Made by a program: the position numbers and the translations under genes
From: Apostichopus japonicus
Lineage: Eukaryota > Echinodermata > Holothuroidea > Aspidochirotida > Stichopodidae
Length of the DNA: 64,000 bases
Assembly: GCF_037975245.1 (NCBI RefSeq)
Contig: NC_092580.1
Location: 9,213,001 to 9,277,000 of the forward strand
Direction: 5' to 3'
The notes under the pieces: generated by a model
The model's input: only the letters and a program-made list of their open reading frames with translations
Databases searched by the model: none
What the model was told of the DNA's origin: nothing
Part shown: piece after piece, positions 1 through 10,758 of the stretch
How positions within the stretch are numbered: position 1 is the first letter of the stretch
Layout of the letters: the number at the start of each line of letters is the position of its first letter

Positions 1-26
1 AGTCCATCGATTTTGGTTCCGGTCGA

Positions 27-42
27 AGGTCATTTGAGGTCA
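27..42 (+). promoter_or_regulatory. AGGTCA-TTTG-AGGTCA direct repeat (DR4-like), representative copy
   Basis: Two perfect AGGTCA half-sites in direct orientation, separated by TTTG, lie in the nearly invariant part of the satellite monomer. This is the first copy. Most monomers in both arrays carry it, read as TGACCTCAAATGACCT on the + strand of the right array. Variants with one altered half-site (AAGTCA, AGGCCA, AGATCA, or a TGTTCTT form on the right-array strand) occur in a minority. AGGTCA spaced by 4 bp is the consensus binding site for several RXR-partnered nuclear receptors. Whether any receptor binds here is unknown, and the match may be a by-product of the monomer sequence. Confidence 0.35.
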
Positions 43-61
43 CCAGGGAAGAAATGGTGAC
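39..61. other. Conserved dyad in the satellite monomer, representative copy
   Basis: Perfect inverted repeat GTCACCA / TGGTGAC with a 9-base centre (GGGAAGAAA). It occurs in nearly every monomer of both arrays and overlaps the second AGGTCA half-site. Occasional copies break one pair, for example GTGACCA near 48220, 48360, 60478 and 60624, and CTGTTGAC near 32465, 34947 and 41078. A dyad this well kept in a satellite could be a protein site or a cruciform/hairpin former; the function is not shown. Confidence 0.6.
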
Positions 62-121
62 GAACTTTGTAAACGCGATATCTCAGGCATGGAAACTCGG
101 ACCAACTTCATAGTCGGGGTG

Positions 122-127
122 CACGTG
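122..127. promoter_or_regulatory. CACGTG palindrome (E-box core), representative copy
   Basis: Each standard monomer contains GTGCACGTGGATCC, which includes the CACGTG palindrome. It is kept in most copies of both arrays and changes to ATGCAT, GTGTAC or ATGCAC in some right-array and edge monomers. It matches the E-box core, but as a 6-bp motif in a homogenised repeat it is weak evidence for a real factor site. Confidence 0.2.
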
Positions 128-622
128 GATCCTAGGGATCACCGGAAGTCAATATATTTTGTTTCCGGTCGAAAGTCATTTGAGGTCACCAGGGAAGAAA
201 TGGTGACGAACTTTGTAAACGCGATATCTCAGGCATGGAAACTCGGACCAACTTCATAATCGGGGTGCACGTGGATCCTAAAGATCACCGGAAGTCCATA
301 GATTTTGGTTCCGGTCGAAGGTCATTTGAGGTCACCAGGGAAGAAATGGTGACGAACTTTGTAAACGCGATATCTCAGGCATGGAAAGTCGGACCTACTT
401 CATAGTCGGGGTGCACGTGGATCCTAGGGATCACCGGAAGTCAATATATTTTGGTTCCGGTCGAAAGTCATTTGAGGTCACCAGGGAAGAAATGGTGACG
501 AACTTTGTAAACGCGATATCTCAGGCATGGAAACTCGGACCAACTTCATAGTCGGGGTGCACGTGGATCCTAGGGATCACCGGAAGTCCATAGATTTTGG
601 TTCCGGTCGAAGGTCATTTGAG

Positions 623-2082
623 GTCACCAGGGAAGAAATGGTGACGAACTTTGTAAACGCGATATCTCAGGCATGGAAAGTCGGACCTACTTCATAGTCG
701 GGGTGCACGTGGATCCTAGGGATCACCGGAAGTCAATATATTTTGGTTCCGGTCGAAAGTCATTTGAGGTCACCAGGGAAAAAATGGTGACGAACTTTGT
801 AAACGCGATATCTCAGGCATGGAAACTCGGACCTACTTCATAGTCGGGGTGCACGTGGATCCTAAGGATCACCGGAAGTCCATGGATTTTGGTTCCGGTC
901 GAAGGTCATTTGAGGTCACCAGGGAAGAAATGATGACGAACTTTGTAAACGCGATATCTCAGGCATGGAAACTCGGACCAACTTCATAGTCGGAGTGCAC
1001 GTGGATCCTAGGGATCACCGGAAGTCCATCGATTTTGGTTCCGGTCGAAGGTCATTTGAGGTCACCAGGGAAGAAATGGTGACGAACTTTGTAAACGCGA
1101 TATCTCAGGCATGGAAACTCTGCCCTACTTCATAGTCGGGGTGCACGTGGATCTTAAGGATCACCGGAAGTCCAAGGATTTTGGTTCCGGTCGAAGGTCA
1201 TTTGAGGTCACCAGGGAAGAAATGGTGACGAACTTTGTAAACGCGATATCTCAGGCATGGAAACTCGGACCAACTTCATAGTCGCGGTGCACGTGGATCT
1301 TTGACGTCACCGGAAGTCCAAGGATTTTGGTTCCGGTCGAAGGTCATTTGAGGTCACCAGGGAAGAAATGGTGACGAACTTTGTAAACGCGATATCTCAG
1401 GCATGGAAAGTCGGACCTACTTCATAGTCGGGGTGCACGTGGATCCTAGGGATCACCGGAAGTCAATATATTTTGGTTCCGGTCGAAAGTCATTTGAGGT
1501 CACCAGGGAAAAAATGGTGACGAACTTTGTAAACGCGATATCTCAGGCATGGAAACTCGGACCTACTTCATAGTCGGGGTGCACGTGGATCCTAAGGATC
1601 ACCGGAAGTCCATGGATTTTGGTTCCGGTCGAAGGTCATTTGAGGTCACCAGGGAAGAAATGATGACGAACTTTGTAAACGCGATATCTCAGGCATGGAA
1701 ACTCGGACCAACTTCATAGTCGGAGTGCACGTGGATCCTAGGGATCACCGGAAGTCCATCGATTTTGGTTCCGGTCGAAGGTCATTTGAGGTCACCAGGG
1801 AAGAAATGGTGACGAACTTTGTAAACGCGATATCTCAGGCATGGAAACTCTGCCCTACTTCATAGTCGGGGTGCACGTGGATCTTAAGGATCACCGGAAG
1901 TCCAAGGATTTTGGTTCCGGTCGAAGGTCATTTGAGGTCACCAGGGAAGAAATGGTGACGAACTTTGTAAACGCGATATCTCAGGCATGGAAACTCGGAC
2001 CAACTTCATAGTCGCGGTGCACGTGGATCTTTGACGTCACCGGAAGTCCAAGGATTTTGGTTCCGGTCGAAGGTCATTTGAG
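623..2082 (+). repeat. 5-monomer higher-order repeat, two tandem copies (730 bp each)
   Basis: Monomers starting at boxes 623, 769, 915, 1061 and 1207 recur in the same order at 1353, 1499, 1645, 1791 and 1937. Diagnostic variants shared at an offset of 730 bp are GGGAAAAAATGG, GAAATGATGAC, CGGAGTGCAC, ACTCTGCCCTAC and the GTCGCGG plus CTTTGACGTC monomer. A partial third copy sits seven monomers further on: the ACTCTGCCCTAC marker at 1847 recurs at 2869. This shows local unequal exchange inside the left array. None of the ACTCTGCCC monomers was seen in the right array, so the two arms have been homogenised separately. Confidence 0.85.
2032..2039. promoter_or_regulatory. TGACGTCA palindrome (CRE-like) in a variant monomer class, representative copy
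   Basis: A subset of monomers carries CTTTGACGTCACCGG where the others carry CCTAGGGATCACCGG. The substitution creates the full 8-bp TGACGTCA palindrome, identical to the cAMP-response-element consensus. It appears in both arrays, densely in blocks near 35000-36300, 41100-42200 and 49300-50500 on the right. The site is clear in the sequence; any CREB/ATF-type binding is speculation. Confidence 0.3.
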
Positions 2083-5008
2083 GTCACCAGGGAAGAAATG
2101 GTGACGAACTTTGTAAACGCGATATCTCAGGCATGGAAACTCGGACCAACTTCATAGTCGGAGTGCACGTGGATCCTAGGGATCACCGGAAGTCCATAGA
2201 TTTTGGTGGAGGTCGAAGGTCATTTGAGGTCACCAGGGAAGAAATGGTGACGAACTTTGTAAACGCGATATCTCAGGCATGGAAACTCGGACCAACTTCA
2301 TAGTCGGGGTGCACGTGGATCTTTGACGTCACCGGAAGTCCATAGATTTTGGTGGAGGTCGAAGGTCATTTGAGGTCACCAGGGAAGAAATGGTGACGAA
2401 CTTTGTAAACGCGATATCTCAGGCATGGAAAGTCGGACCAACTTCATAGTCCGGGTGCACGTGGATCTTTGACGTCACCGGAAGTCCATAGATTTTGGTT
2501 CCGGTCGAAGGTCATTTGAGGTCACCAGGGAAGAAATGGTGACGAACTTTGTAAACGCGATATCTCAGGCATGGAAACTCGGATCAACTTCATAGTCGCG
2601 GTGCACGTGGATCTTTGACGTCACCGGAAGTCCAAGGATTTTGGTGGAGGTCGAAGGTCATTTGAGGTCACCAGGGAAGAAATGATGACGAACTTTGTAA
2701 ACGCGATATCTCAGGCATGGAAACTCGGACCAACTTCATAGTCGGAGTGCGCGTGGATCCTAGGGATCACCGGAAGTCCATAGATTTTGGTTCCGGTCGA
2801 AGGTCATTTGAGGTCACCAGGGAAGAAATGGTGACGAACTTTGTAAACGCGATATCTCAGGCATGGAAACTCTGCCCTACTTCATAGTCGGGGTGCACGT
2901 GGATCTTAAGGATCACCGGAAGTCCAAGGATTTTGGTTCCGGTCGAAGGTCATTTGAGGTCACCAGGGAAGAAATGGTGACGAACTTTGTAAACGCGATA
3001 TCTCAGGCATGGAAACTCGGACCAACTTCATAGTCGCGGTGCACGTGGATCTTTGACGTCACCGGAAGTCCAAGGATTTTGGTTCCGGTCGAAGGTCATT
3101 TGAGGTCACCAGGGAAGAAATGGTGACGAACTTTGTAAACGCGATATCTCAGGCATGGAAACTCGGACCAACTTCATAGTCGGAGTGCACGTGGATCCTA
3201 GGGATCACCGGAAGTCCATAGATTTTGGTGGAGGTCGAAGGTCATTTGAGGTCACCAGGGAAGAAATGGTGACGAACTTTGTAAACGCGATATCTCAGGC
3301 ATGGAAACTCGGACCTACTTCATAGTCGGGGTGCACGTGGATCTTAAGGATCACCGGAAGTCCAAGGATTTTGGTTCCGGTCGAAGGTCATTTGAGGTCA
3401 CCAGGGAAGAAATGGTGACGAACTTTGTAAACGCGATATCTCAGGCATGGAAACTCGGACCAACTTCATAGTCGGGGTGCACTTGGATCTTTGACGTCAC
3501 CGGAAGTCCAAGGATTTTGGTTCCGGTCGAAGGTCATTTGAGGTCACCAGGGAAGAAATGGTGACGAACTTTGTAAACGCGATATCTCAGGCATGGAAAC
3601 TCGGAACTACTTCATAGTCGGGGTGCACGTGGATCCTAGGGATCACCGGAAGTCAATATATTTTGGTTCCGGTCGAAAGTCATTTGAGGTCACCAGGGAA
3701 AAAATGGTGACGAACTTTGTAAACGCGATATCTCAGGCATGGAAACTCGGACCAACTTCATAGTCGGGGTGCACGTGGATCCTAAAGATCACCGGAAGTC
3801 CATCGATTTTGGTTCCGGTCGAAAGTCATTTGAGGTCACCAGGGGAGAAATGGTGACGAACTTTGTAAACGCGATATCTCAGGCATGGAATGTCGGACCA
3901 ACTTTATAGTCGGGGTGCACGTGGATCCTAGGGATCACCGGAAGTCTATCGATTTTGCTTCCGGTCGAAGGTCATTTGAGGTCACCAGGGAAGAAATGGT
4001 GACGAACTTTGTAAACGCGATATCTCAGGCATGGAAGGTCGGACCAACTTCATAGTCGGGGTGCACGTGGATCCAAGGGATCACCGGAAGTCCATAGATT
4101 TTGGTTCCGGTCGAAGGTCATTTGAGGTCACCAGGGAAGAAATGGTGACGAACTTTGTAAACGCGATATCTCAGGCAAGGAAACTCGGACCTACTTCATA
4201 GTCGGGGTGCACGTGGATCCTAAGGATCACCGGAATTTTAAGGATTTTGGTTCCGGTCGAAGGTCATTTGAGGTCACCAGGGAAGAAATGGTGACGAACT
4301 TTGTAAACGCGATATCTCAGGCATGGAAACTCGGACCTACTTCATAGTCGGGGTGCACGTGGATCCTAAGGATCACCGGAAGTCTAAGGATTTTGGTGGA
4401 GGTCGAAGGTCATTTGAGGTCACCAGGGAAGAAATGGTGACGAACTTTGTAAACGCGATATCTCAGGCATGGAAACTCGGACCTACTTCATAGTCGGGGT
4501 GCACGTGGATCCTAGGGATCACCGAAAGTCCAAGGATTTTGGTTCCGGTCGAAGGTCATTTGAGGTCACCAGGGAAGAAATGGTGACGAACTTTGTAAAC
4601 GCGATATCTCAGGCATGGAAACTCGGACCTACTTCATAGTCGGGGTGCACGTGGATCTTAAGGATCACCGGAAGTCCAAGGATTTTGGTTCCGGTCGAAG
4701 GTCATTTGAGGTCACCAGGGAAGAAATGGTGACGAACTTTGTAAACGCGATATCTCAGGCATGGAAACTCGGACCAACTTCATAGTCGGGGTGCACGTGG
4801 ATCCTAGGGATCACCGGAAGTCCATAGATTTTGGTGGAGGTCGAAGGTCATTTGAGGTCACCAGGGAAGAAATGGTGACGAACTTTGTAAACGCGATATC
4901 TCAGGCAGGGAAGGTCTGACCAACTTCATAGTGAGAACTCAAGAGGTCACCGGAAGTCACTAGAATTAGAAAGTGCACAGTTCGGTTTCCGCTTCCAGTT
5001 TCTCATTG

Positions 5009-5018
5009 TATATAAAAG
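5009..5018 (+). promoter_or_regulatory. TATA-box-like TATATAAAAG
   Basis: A good TATA-box match lies about 50 bp inside the island. The homologous positions in the other units read TTTTTATCGAAAAGAG, so the match is private to U1. No downstream coding sequence supports a promoter; chance in AT-rich DNA is a fair alternative. Confidence 0.15.
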
Positions 5019-5426
5019 AGTATCCGGATGTGTGAATGTTTTTTGAGGTTCCTTGTTTTTACGCTGTTTATGGTGACCCAATACATTATATAGTTTATCG
5101 TCTGTGTGCATGAGGAAACCAGTGGTCACGAGTGGCCCATTGTTAATGGTAATTTTTTTTTTCCTCAGCCTGAGGTAAAGACGTTTAACTAATGGGCTTC
5201 TTTAGTCTTCATCAGTAGGCATAACATTCAGTCGATGAAGATTGGAAAATCAGTGTTGTTCTGTTTGCACGAGTCATTGAGACTGGACGAAGGCTGTTCG
5301 ATGGACACCATGCGAACGGGTTGAGTGGTTCAGTGGCACTGTTCTATGATCCGGGCAAAGAGAACAGTCTGGGGCAAAGAGAACAGTCTGTATTGGTCGA
5401 AAACATAGGAGGAGCCATCATTAGTT

Positions 5427-5960
5427 TAACGGTCTCCACACCACTTTCGAGCCCCACACGGGGCGGGAAAAAGGCTGATTCCGTCGAAAGCGCTAGGAGG
5501 TTCTCTTAGTTTGAATTGACAACTGTATTCAAACGCTGCATACCAACAGTTTCTAGTCCAATCCTGGTAACAGGCCGTTTTGTTTAGAAAGGCATGGACG
5601 TGCTTCTCTCATCGAGAGGAGACAACCTAAATTGAACGGTCTCCATCACCACGTGAGGCGGTGACAGGTCAATTCGGTCGAAATTATTAGGAAGTGCTCC
5701 TTTATATCGAAAGTAGACGACCCCTTACGAAAAGGTCACTATCACCAGTTTCGAGCCCAATCGGGTGCGAGAAACTGGCGTTTGTTGATGAAAGTCTAAT
5801 GGCGTTTACCTCTCTGGAGGAGACGAACGTTAGCTTAATGGTATTCATTCACCACTTTCGAGAACGTACCGGGCCGAAAACAACTCGTTCCTGTCGAAAA
5901 CGTAAGGGGTGCTCCTTTCGGTAAGAGAAGACAACTCTATGGCAAACGGTCCCCAAGCAA
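5427..5960 (+). repeat. Degenerate tandem repeat, period about 104 bp
   Basis: Anchors resembling AACGGTCTCCATCACCA recur at about 5429, 5531, 5636, 5732, 5837 and 5945, a spacing of 96-108 bp. Each unit then shows a TTTCGAGCCC..ACGGGGCG block, a GTTCCGTCGAAA block, and a GTGCTCCTTTC block followed by AGAAGACAAC or GAGGAGACAAC. Units share short words but are highly diverged, so this looks like an old satellite that is no longer homogenised. Some units include small dyads (GCCCC/GGGGC near 5452, CTCTC/GAGAG near 5607). The nature of the family is unknown. Confidence 0.65.
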
Positions 5961-7242
5961 TTAGGTCACGCCCAATACGAGGTGAGGAACAAGCAGGTTA
6001 GGTAGAAGAACCAGTGAATCTTTTGGACAACAGATCATGAATGTGATGTAACTAAACCTTAACTGAAGTTTGCAGTTTATGCCATCATTGCCCTTAGAAG
6101 TCAAAACAATAACTTTGACACTTGTTTTAGTTATACTGGAATATGGATATTCACCTGTTGATGCTGCATTCTGGTCATGTTGTAATGAGTTCCAGGATAC
6201 CTTTTGGGGTACAGACAATAATCAAAACGTCTTATTTTATCTCAAGAATTAAAACCATCAACCTAACAAACAATGGTTATATGAATTCATCACATGCCTG
6301 GAATGCTAGAATGTACGGATAAAGCTGGTATGGACAGCTGGATTGTTTGAGTTTTATTGTTTCATTCAAAATCAATGTGAAGGACCGGTACTAGCAAGAA
6401 AGAGAAGATTTTCCTAATGAGAGTATATGACAAAACAATTCATAAATGGATTTAATATACACACTTTTTTTCATTGGAATTACATCAATCTCTCGCGAAG
6501 TTTCGATTAAGTTTAATAATGATTTCATAATTGCCTTGGGGAATATGAATGGCTTAGTTTTACTTCCCTGAGAAATTAAGCGCACAAAGCTACAAATAAA
6601 ACCCTAGTCCACTAAAAGAAGATTAGCACCTTCTGGTATACACTTTCGAAATGCATATAAGAAAACGACAAGATGTTTTTTTTTAAATTGCGAAACTGAT
6701 AGAAGTCTCAATGACCAACTTTCTTATCTCGAATACAACATTTGGATTGATAATTGAAGTAATAGATAGTCCTAATCAGTGTGCATGAGGACATTAGGGG
6801 TCACGAGTAGCCCACTGTTTGTGGTAAAATAAACTTCGAAACGAGATAACCCTTTACGAAACGGTCACTATCATATTTGTTCCGAACCATTTTCTTTTTC
6901 CCCTCAGCATGAGGAAAAGACGTTAACTAAATGGGCTTTTTTAGTCTTTATCAGTAGGCATAACTTTCAGTCGATGAAGATTGGAAAATCAGTGTCGTTC
7001 CGTGGTACAAGTCATTGAGACTAGACGGAGGCTGTTCGATGGACACCATGCGAACGGGTTGAGTGGTTCAGTTGCACTCTTCTATGATCCGGGGCAAAGA
7101 GAACAGTCTGGGGCAAAGAGAATAGTCTGTATTGGTCGAAAACATAAGGGGAGCCATCATTAGTTAAGCGGTCTCCATCACCAATTTCGAGCCCCACACG
7201 GGGAGGGGAATTGGTTGATTCCGTCGAAAGCGCTAGGAGGTT

Positions 7243-7588
7243 CACTGTGTACAGAGTTATTATACATAGGCCTACAGCGCATGTGTGATGAACCCTGTAC
7301 TAAACTTTCACTGTGCGATGTTATCGATTAATGCCTTCACAGAAAACTTCGATCAAAGTAGATCATACAATACTAGTGTGCTAAGATATGTCTAAACCAA
7401 TTCCAAACATATCTTAATATATGTACGAAAAGCTACGGGTAATTTTAAACGGGAATATCTTCGTTGCAACAAATGGATGCAGAAACTCGAAGTGCTGGTT
7501 TCTATGGTGATGACGTAACTTTTCCGACCAATCATGAACGACTATTTACGCACACTTGCAAAACTGTTTGGGGAAAAAAATTCGCGTC
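7243..7588. other. Segment that replaces the 104-bp repeats in U2-U4
   Basis: After AGCGCTAGGAGGTTC the later units continue CACTGTGTACAGAG, and they rejoin U1 only at CCGGGCCGAAAAC. In U1 the corresponding stretch (about 5503-5875) is degenerate 104-bp repeat. The segment is present once per unit, also at about 9276-9628 and 11370-11718. No terminal inverted repeats or target-site duplications are seen, so it may be a deletion-replacement or an old insertion with lost ends. It holds no recognised gene. Confidence 0.5.
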
Positions 7589-8567
7589 CCGGGCCGAAAA
7601 CAATCGTTCCCGTCGAAAACGTATAAGGTGCTCCTTTCGATAAGGGAAGACAACTCTATGGCAAACGGTCCCCAAGCAATTAGGTCACGCCCAATACGCA
7701 GAAGAACCAGTGAATCTTTCGGGCAACAGACCATGAATGTGATGTAAATAAACCTTAACTGAAGTTTGCAGTTTATGCCTTCATTGCCCTTAGAATTCAA
7801 AACAATAACTTTGACAATTGTTTTAGTTATACTGGAATATGGAAATTCACCTATTGATGCTGCATTCTGGTCATGTTGTATGAGTTCCAGGATACCTTTT
7901 AGAGTAAAGACAATGATCAAGACGTCTAATTTTATCTCAAGAATTAAAACCATCAACCTAACAAACAATGGTTATATGAATTCATCACATGCCTGGAATG
8001 CTAGATTGTACGGATAAAGCTGGTATGGACAGCTGGATTGTTTGAGTTTTATTGTTTCATTCAAAATCAATGTGAAGGACCGGTACTAGCAAGAAAAGGA
8101 AGATATTCCTAATGAGAGTATATGACAAAACAATTCATAAATGGATTTAATATACACACTTTTTTTCATTGGAATTACATCAACGTAATAAAACATTTAT
8201 ATTTAGCCTTGATATTTCTACACAATTTCTCGCGAAGTTTCGATTAAGGTTAATAATAATTTCATAATTGCTTGGGGAATATGAATGGCTTAGTTTTAGT
8301 TCCCTGAGAAATACGCCGCGCACAAAGCTACAAATAAAACCCTAGTCCACTAAACGAAGATTAGCACCTCTTCTGGTATACACTTTCGAAATGCATATAA
8401 GAAAACGACGAGATGTTATTTAAATTGCGAAACTGATACAAGTTAATGCAATGCCCAATGACCAACTTTCTTATCTCGAATACAACATTTAGATTGATAA
8501 TTGAAGAAGGCATTCCTTAAAAGTAACCAGCGAAGCATTGCTAGCTTCTCATAAGTTTAAAATGTGA

Positions 8568-8587
8568 GGGAGGGCGGGGGGGAGGGG
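8568..8587 (+). other. G-quadruplex-prone run (first copy)
   Basis: GGGAGGGCGGGGGGGAGGGG fits the four-run G3+ pattern with one-base loops. It stands out in otherwise AT-rich DNA, near the end of unit U2. A one-base-shorter copy lies in U3 at 10622. Confidence 0.6.
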
Positions 8588-8705
8588 CGGTAGTGAGTAC
8601 CAGTCAAGAATACACAGCTAAACAATAAACGTATGTACGCTTTGTTGAAAAAGACAGTCTGAAGAATCTACCTCCAGTCCTCTTCCCAAAGGGCAATGCC
8701 AGCTT

Positions 8706-10758
8706 CACTAGAATTATTGGAGAGTGCACAGTTAGGTTTCTGCTACCAGTTTTTCATTTTTATCGAAAAGAGTATCCGAATGTGTAAATGTTTTTTGGAG
8801 GTTCTTTGTTTTCTTTTCCATGGTGACCCAAAACAATATATAGTCATAGTCAGTGTGCATGAAACACTTCATAACGAGATAACCCTTTACGAAACGGTCA
8901 CTATCATATTTGTTCCGAACCATTTCTTTTTCCCCTCAGCATGAGGAAAAGACGTTAACTAAATGGGCTTTTTTAGTCTTTATCAGTAGGCATAACTTTC
9001 AGTCGATGAAGATTGGAAAATCAGTGTCGTTCGGTGGCACAAGTCATTGAGACTGGACGAAGGCTGTTCGATGGACACCATGCGAACGGGTTGAGTGGTT
9101 CAGTGGCACTCTTCTATGATCCGGGGCAAAGAGAACAGTCTGGGGCAAAGAGAACAGTCTGTATTGGTCGAAAACATAAGGGGAGCCATCATTAGTTAAG
9201 CGGTCTCCATCACCAATTTCGAGCCTCACACGGGGCGGGGGAATTGGCTGATTCCGTCGAAAGCGCTAGGAGGTTCACTGTGTACAGAGTTATACATAGG
9301 CCTAGGGCGCATGTGTGATGAACCCTGTACTAAACTTTCACTGTGCGATATTATCGATTAATGCCATCACAGAAAACTTCGATCAAAGTAGATCATACAA
9401 TACTAGTGTGCTAAGATATGTCTAAACCAATTCCAAACATATCTTAATATATGTACGAAAAGCTACGGGTAATTTTAAACGGGAATATCTTCGTTGCAAC
9501 AAATGGATGCAGAAACTCGAAGTGCTGGTTTCTATGGTGATGACGTAACTTTTCCGACCAATCATGAACGACTATTTACGCACACTTGCAAAACTGTTTG
9601 GGGAAAAAAAATTCGCGTCCCGGGCCGAGAACAATCGTTCCCGTCGAAAACGTATAAGGTGCTCCTTTCGATAAGGGAAGACAACTCTATGGCAAACGGT
9701 CCCCAAGCAATTAGGTCACGCCCAATACGAGGTGAGGAACAAGCAGGTTAGGTAGAAGAACCAGTGAATCTTTCGGGCAACAGACCATGAATGTGATGTA
9801 AATAAACCTTAACTGAAGTTTGCAGTTTATGCCTTCATTGCCCTTAGAATTCAAAACAATAACTTTGACAATTGTTTTAGTTATACTGGAATATGGAAAT
9901 TCACCTATTGATGCTGCATTCTGGTCATGTTGTATGAGTTCCAGGATACCTTTTGGGGTAAAGACAATGACCAAGACCTCTAATTTTATCTCAAGAATTA
10001 AAACCATCAACCTAACAAACAATGGTTATATGAATTCATCACATGCCTGGAATGCTAGATTGTACGGATAAAGCTGGTATGGACAGCTGGATTGTTTGAG
10101 TTTTATTGTTTCATTCAAAATCAATGTGTAGGACCGGTACTAGCAAGAAAAGGAAGATATTCCTAATGAGAGTATATGACAAAACAATTCATAAATGGAT
10201 TTAATATACACACTTTTTTTCATTGGAATTACATCAACGTAATAAAACATTTATATTTAGCCTTGATATTTCTACACAATTTCTCGCGAAGTTTCGATTA
10301 AGGTTATTAATAATTTCATAATTGCTTGGGGAATATGAATGGCTTAGTTTTAGTTCCCTGAGAAATTAGGCGCACAAAGCTACAAATAAAACCCTAGTCC
10401 ACTAAACGAAGATTAGTACCTCTTCTGGTATACACTTTCGAAATGCATATAAGAAAACGACAAGATGTTATTTAAATTGCGAAACTGATACAAGTTAATG
10501 CAATGCCCAATGACCAACTTTCTTATCTCGAATACAACATTTAGATTGATAATTGAAGAAGGCATTCCTTAAAAGTAACCAGAGAAGCATTGCTAGCTTC
10601 CTACATAAGTTTAAAATGTGAGGGAGGGCGGGGGGAGGGGCGGTAGTGAGTACCAGTCAAGAATACACAGCTAAACAATAAACGTATGTACGCTTTGTTG
10701 AAAAAGACAGTCTGAAGAATCTACCTCCAGTCCTCTTCCCAAAAGGCAATGCCAGCTT
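8706..10758 (+). repeat. Island repeat unit U3
   Basis: Third copy, 2053 bp, the most complete of the set. It begins CACTAGAATTATTGGAGAG and ends just before the same text at 10759. It is very close to U2 and U4 over most of its length, so these copies are younger than the U1/U2 split. It carries the intact AGGTGAGGAACAAGCAGG block and the second G-rich run. Short frames on both strands around 9820-10070 are shared with U2 but not kept in U1 or U4. Confidence 0.8.
10622..10640 (+). other. G-quadruplex-prone run (second copy)
   Basis: GGGAGGGCGGGGGGAGGGG, homologous to the run at 8568 with one G fewer, at the same place in the next tandem unit. U4 has lost this region by deletion. Confidence 0.6.

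Larger units (their letters stand above)
1..4957 (+). repeat. 146-bp satellite array, left arm (34 monomers)
   Basis: Head-to-tail tandem array of a 146-bp monomer, cut by the window start. The conserved box GTCACC falls at 39 and recurs every 146 bp to 4857, which is exactly 33 intervals with no net indel. Monomers differ mainly at a few sites: AAACTC/AAAGTC before GGACC, CCTAGGG/CTTAAGG/CTTTGACGTC before ACCGG, CCATAGA/CAATATA/CCAAGGA, and TTCC/TGGA before GGTCGAA. The last monomer, next to the island, is the most diverged: it has CAGGGAAGGTC and loses the GTGCACGTGGATCC segment. Orientation is opposite to the array at 16118-64000. No transcription or coding signal is evident. Such arrays are typical of centromeric or pericentromeric heterochromatin; that role is inferred from arrangement only. 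Confidence 0.98.
4958..6764 (+). repeat. Island repeat unit U1 (about 2-kb family)
   Basis: First copy of a diverged tandem unit that fills most of the island. It joins the satellite directly: the monomer text ACCGGAAGTC runs into CACTAGAATTAG. Recognisable parts in order are: CACTAGAATT...AGTGCACAG start; the segment around 5230-5400 with two adjacent copies of GGCAAAGAGAACAGTCT; a run of degenerate 104-bp repeats; a segment around 5940-6350 (GCAAACGGTCCCC to CAGCTGGATTG); and an AT-rich tail ending near 6760. It differs from later units by holding extra 104-bp repeats instead of the segment at 7243-7588. Small reading frames shared between units lose frame through indels (GTTGTAATGAG here, GTTGTATGAG in the others), so they are not treated as genes. 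Confidence 0.75.
6765..8705 (+). repeat. Island repeat unit U2
   Basis: Second copy of the unit, lacking the first 120 bp or so that begin CACTAGAATT. The segment GATGAAGATTGGAAAATCAG (near 6973) recurs at about 9005 and 11099 at offsets of 2032 and 2094 bp. It contains the 7243-7588 segment absent from U1 and one G-rich run at its end. Compared with U3 it lacks the AGGTGAGGAACAAGCAGG block (seen near 9730). No coding sequence is supported. Confidence 0.75.

Noticed and set aside
1-4957. RNA polymerase III B-box (tRNA-derived origin) in GGTTCCGGTCGAAGG
   Set aside because: Only a loose match to GGTTCGANNCC, no A-box at a suitable distance and no cloverleaf.
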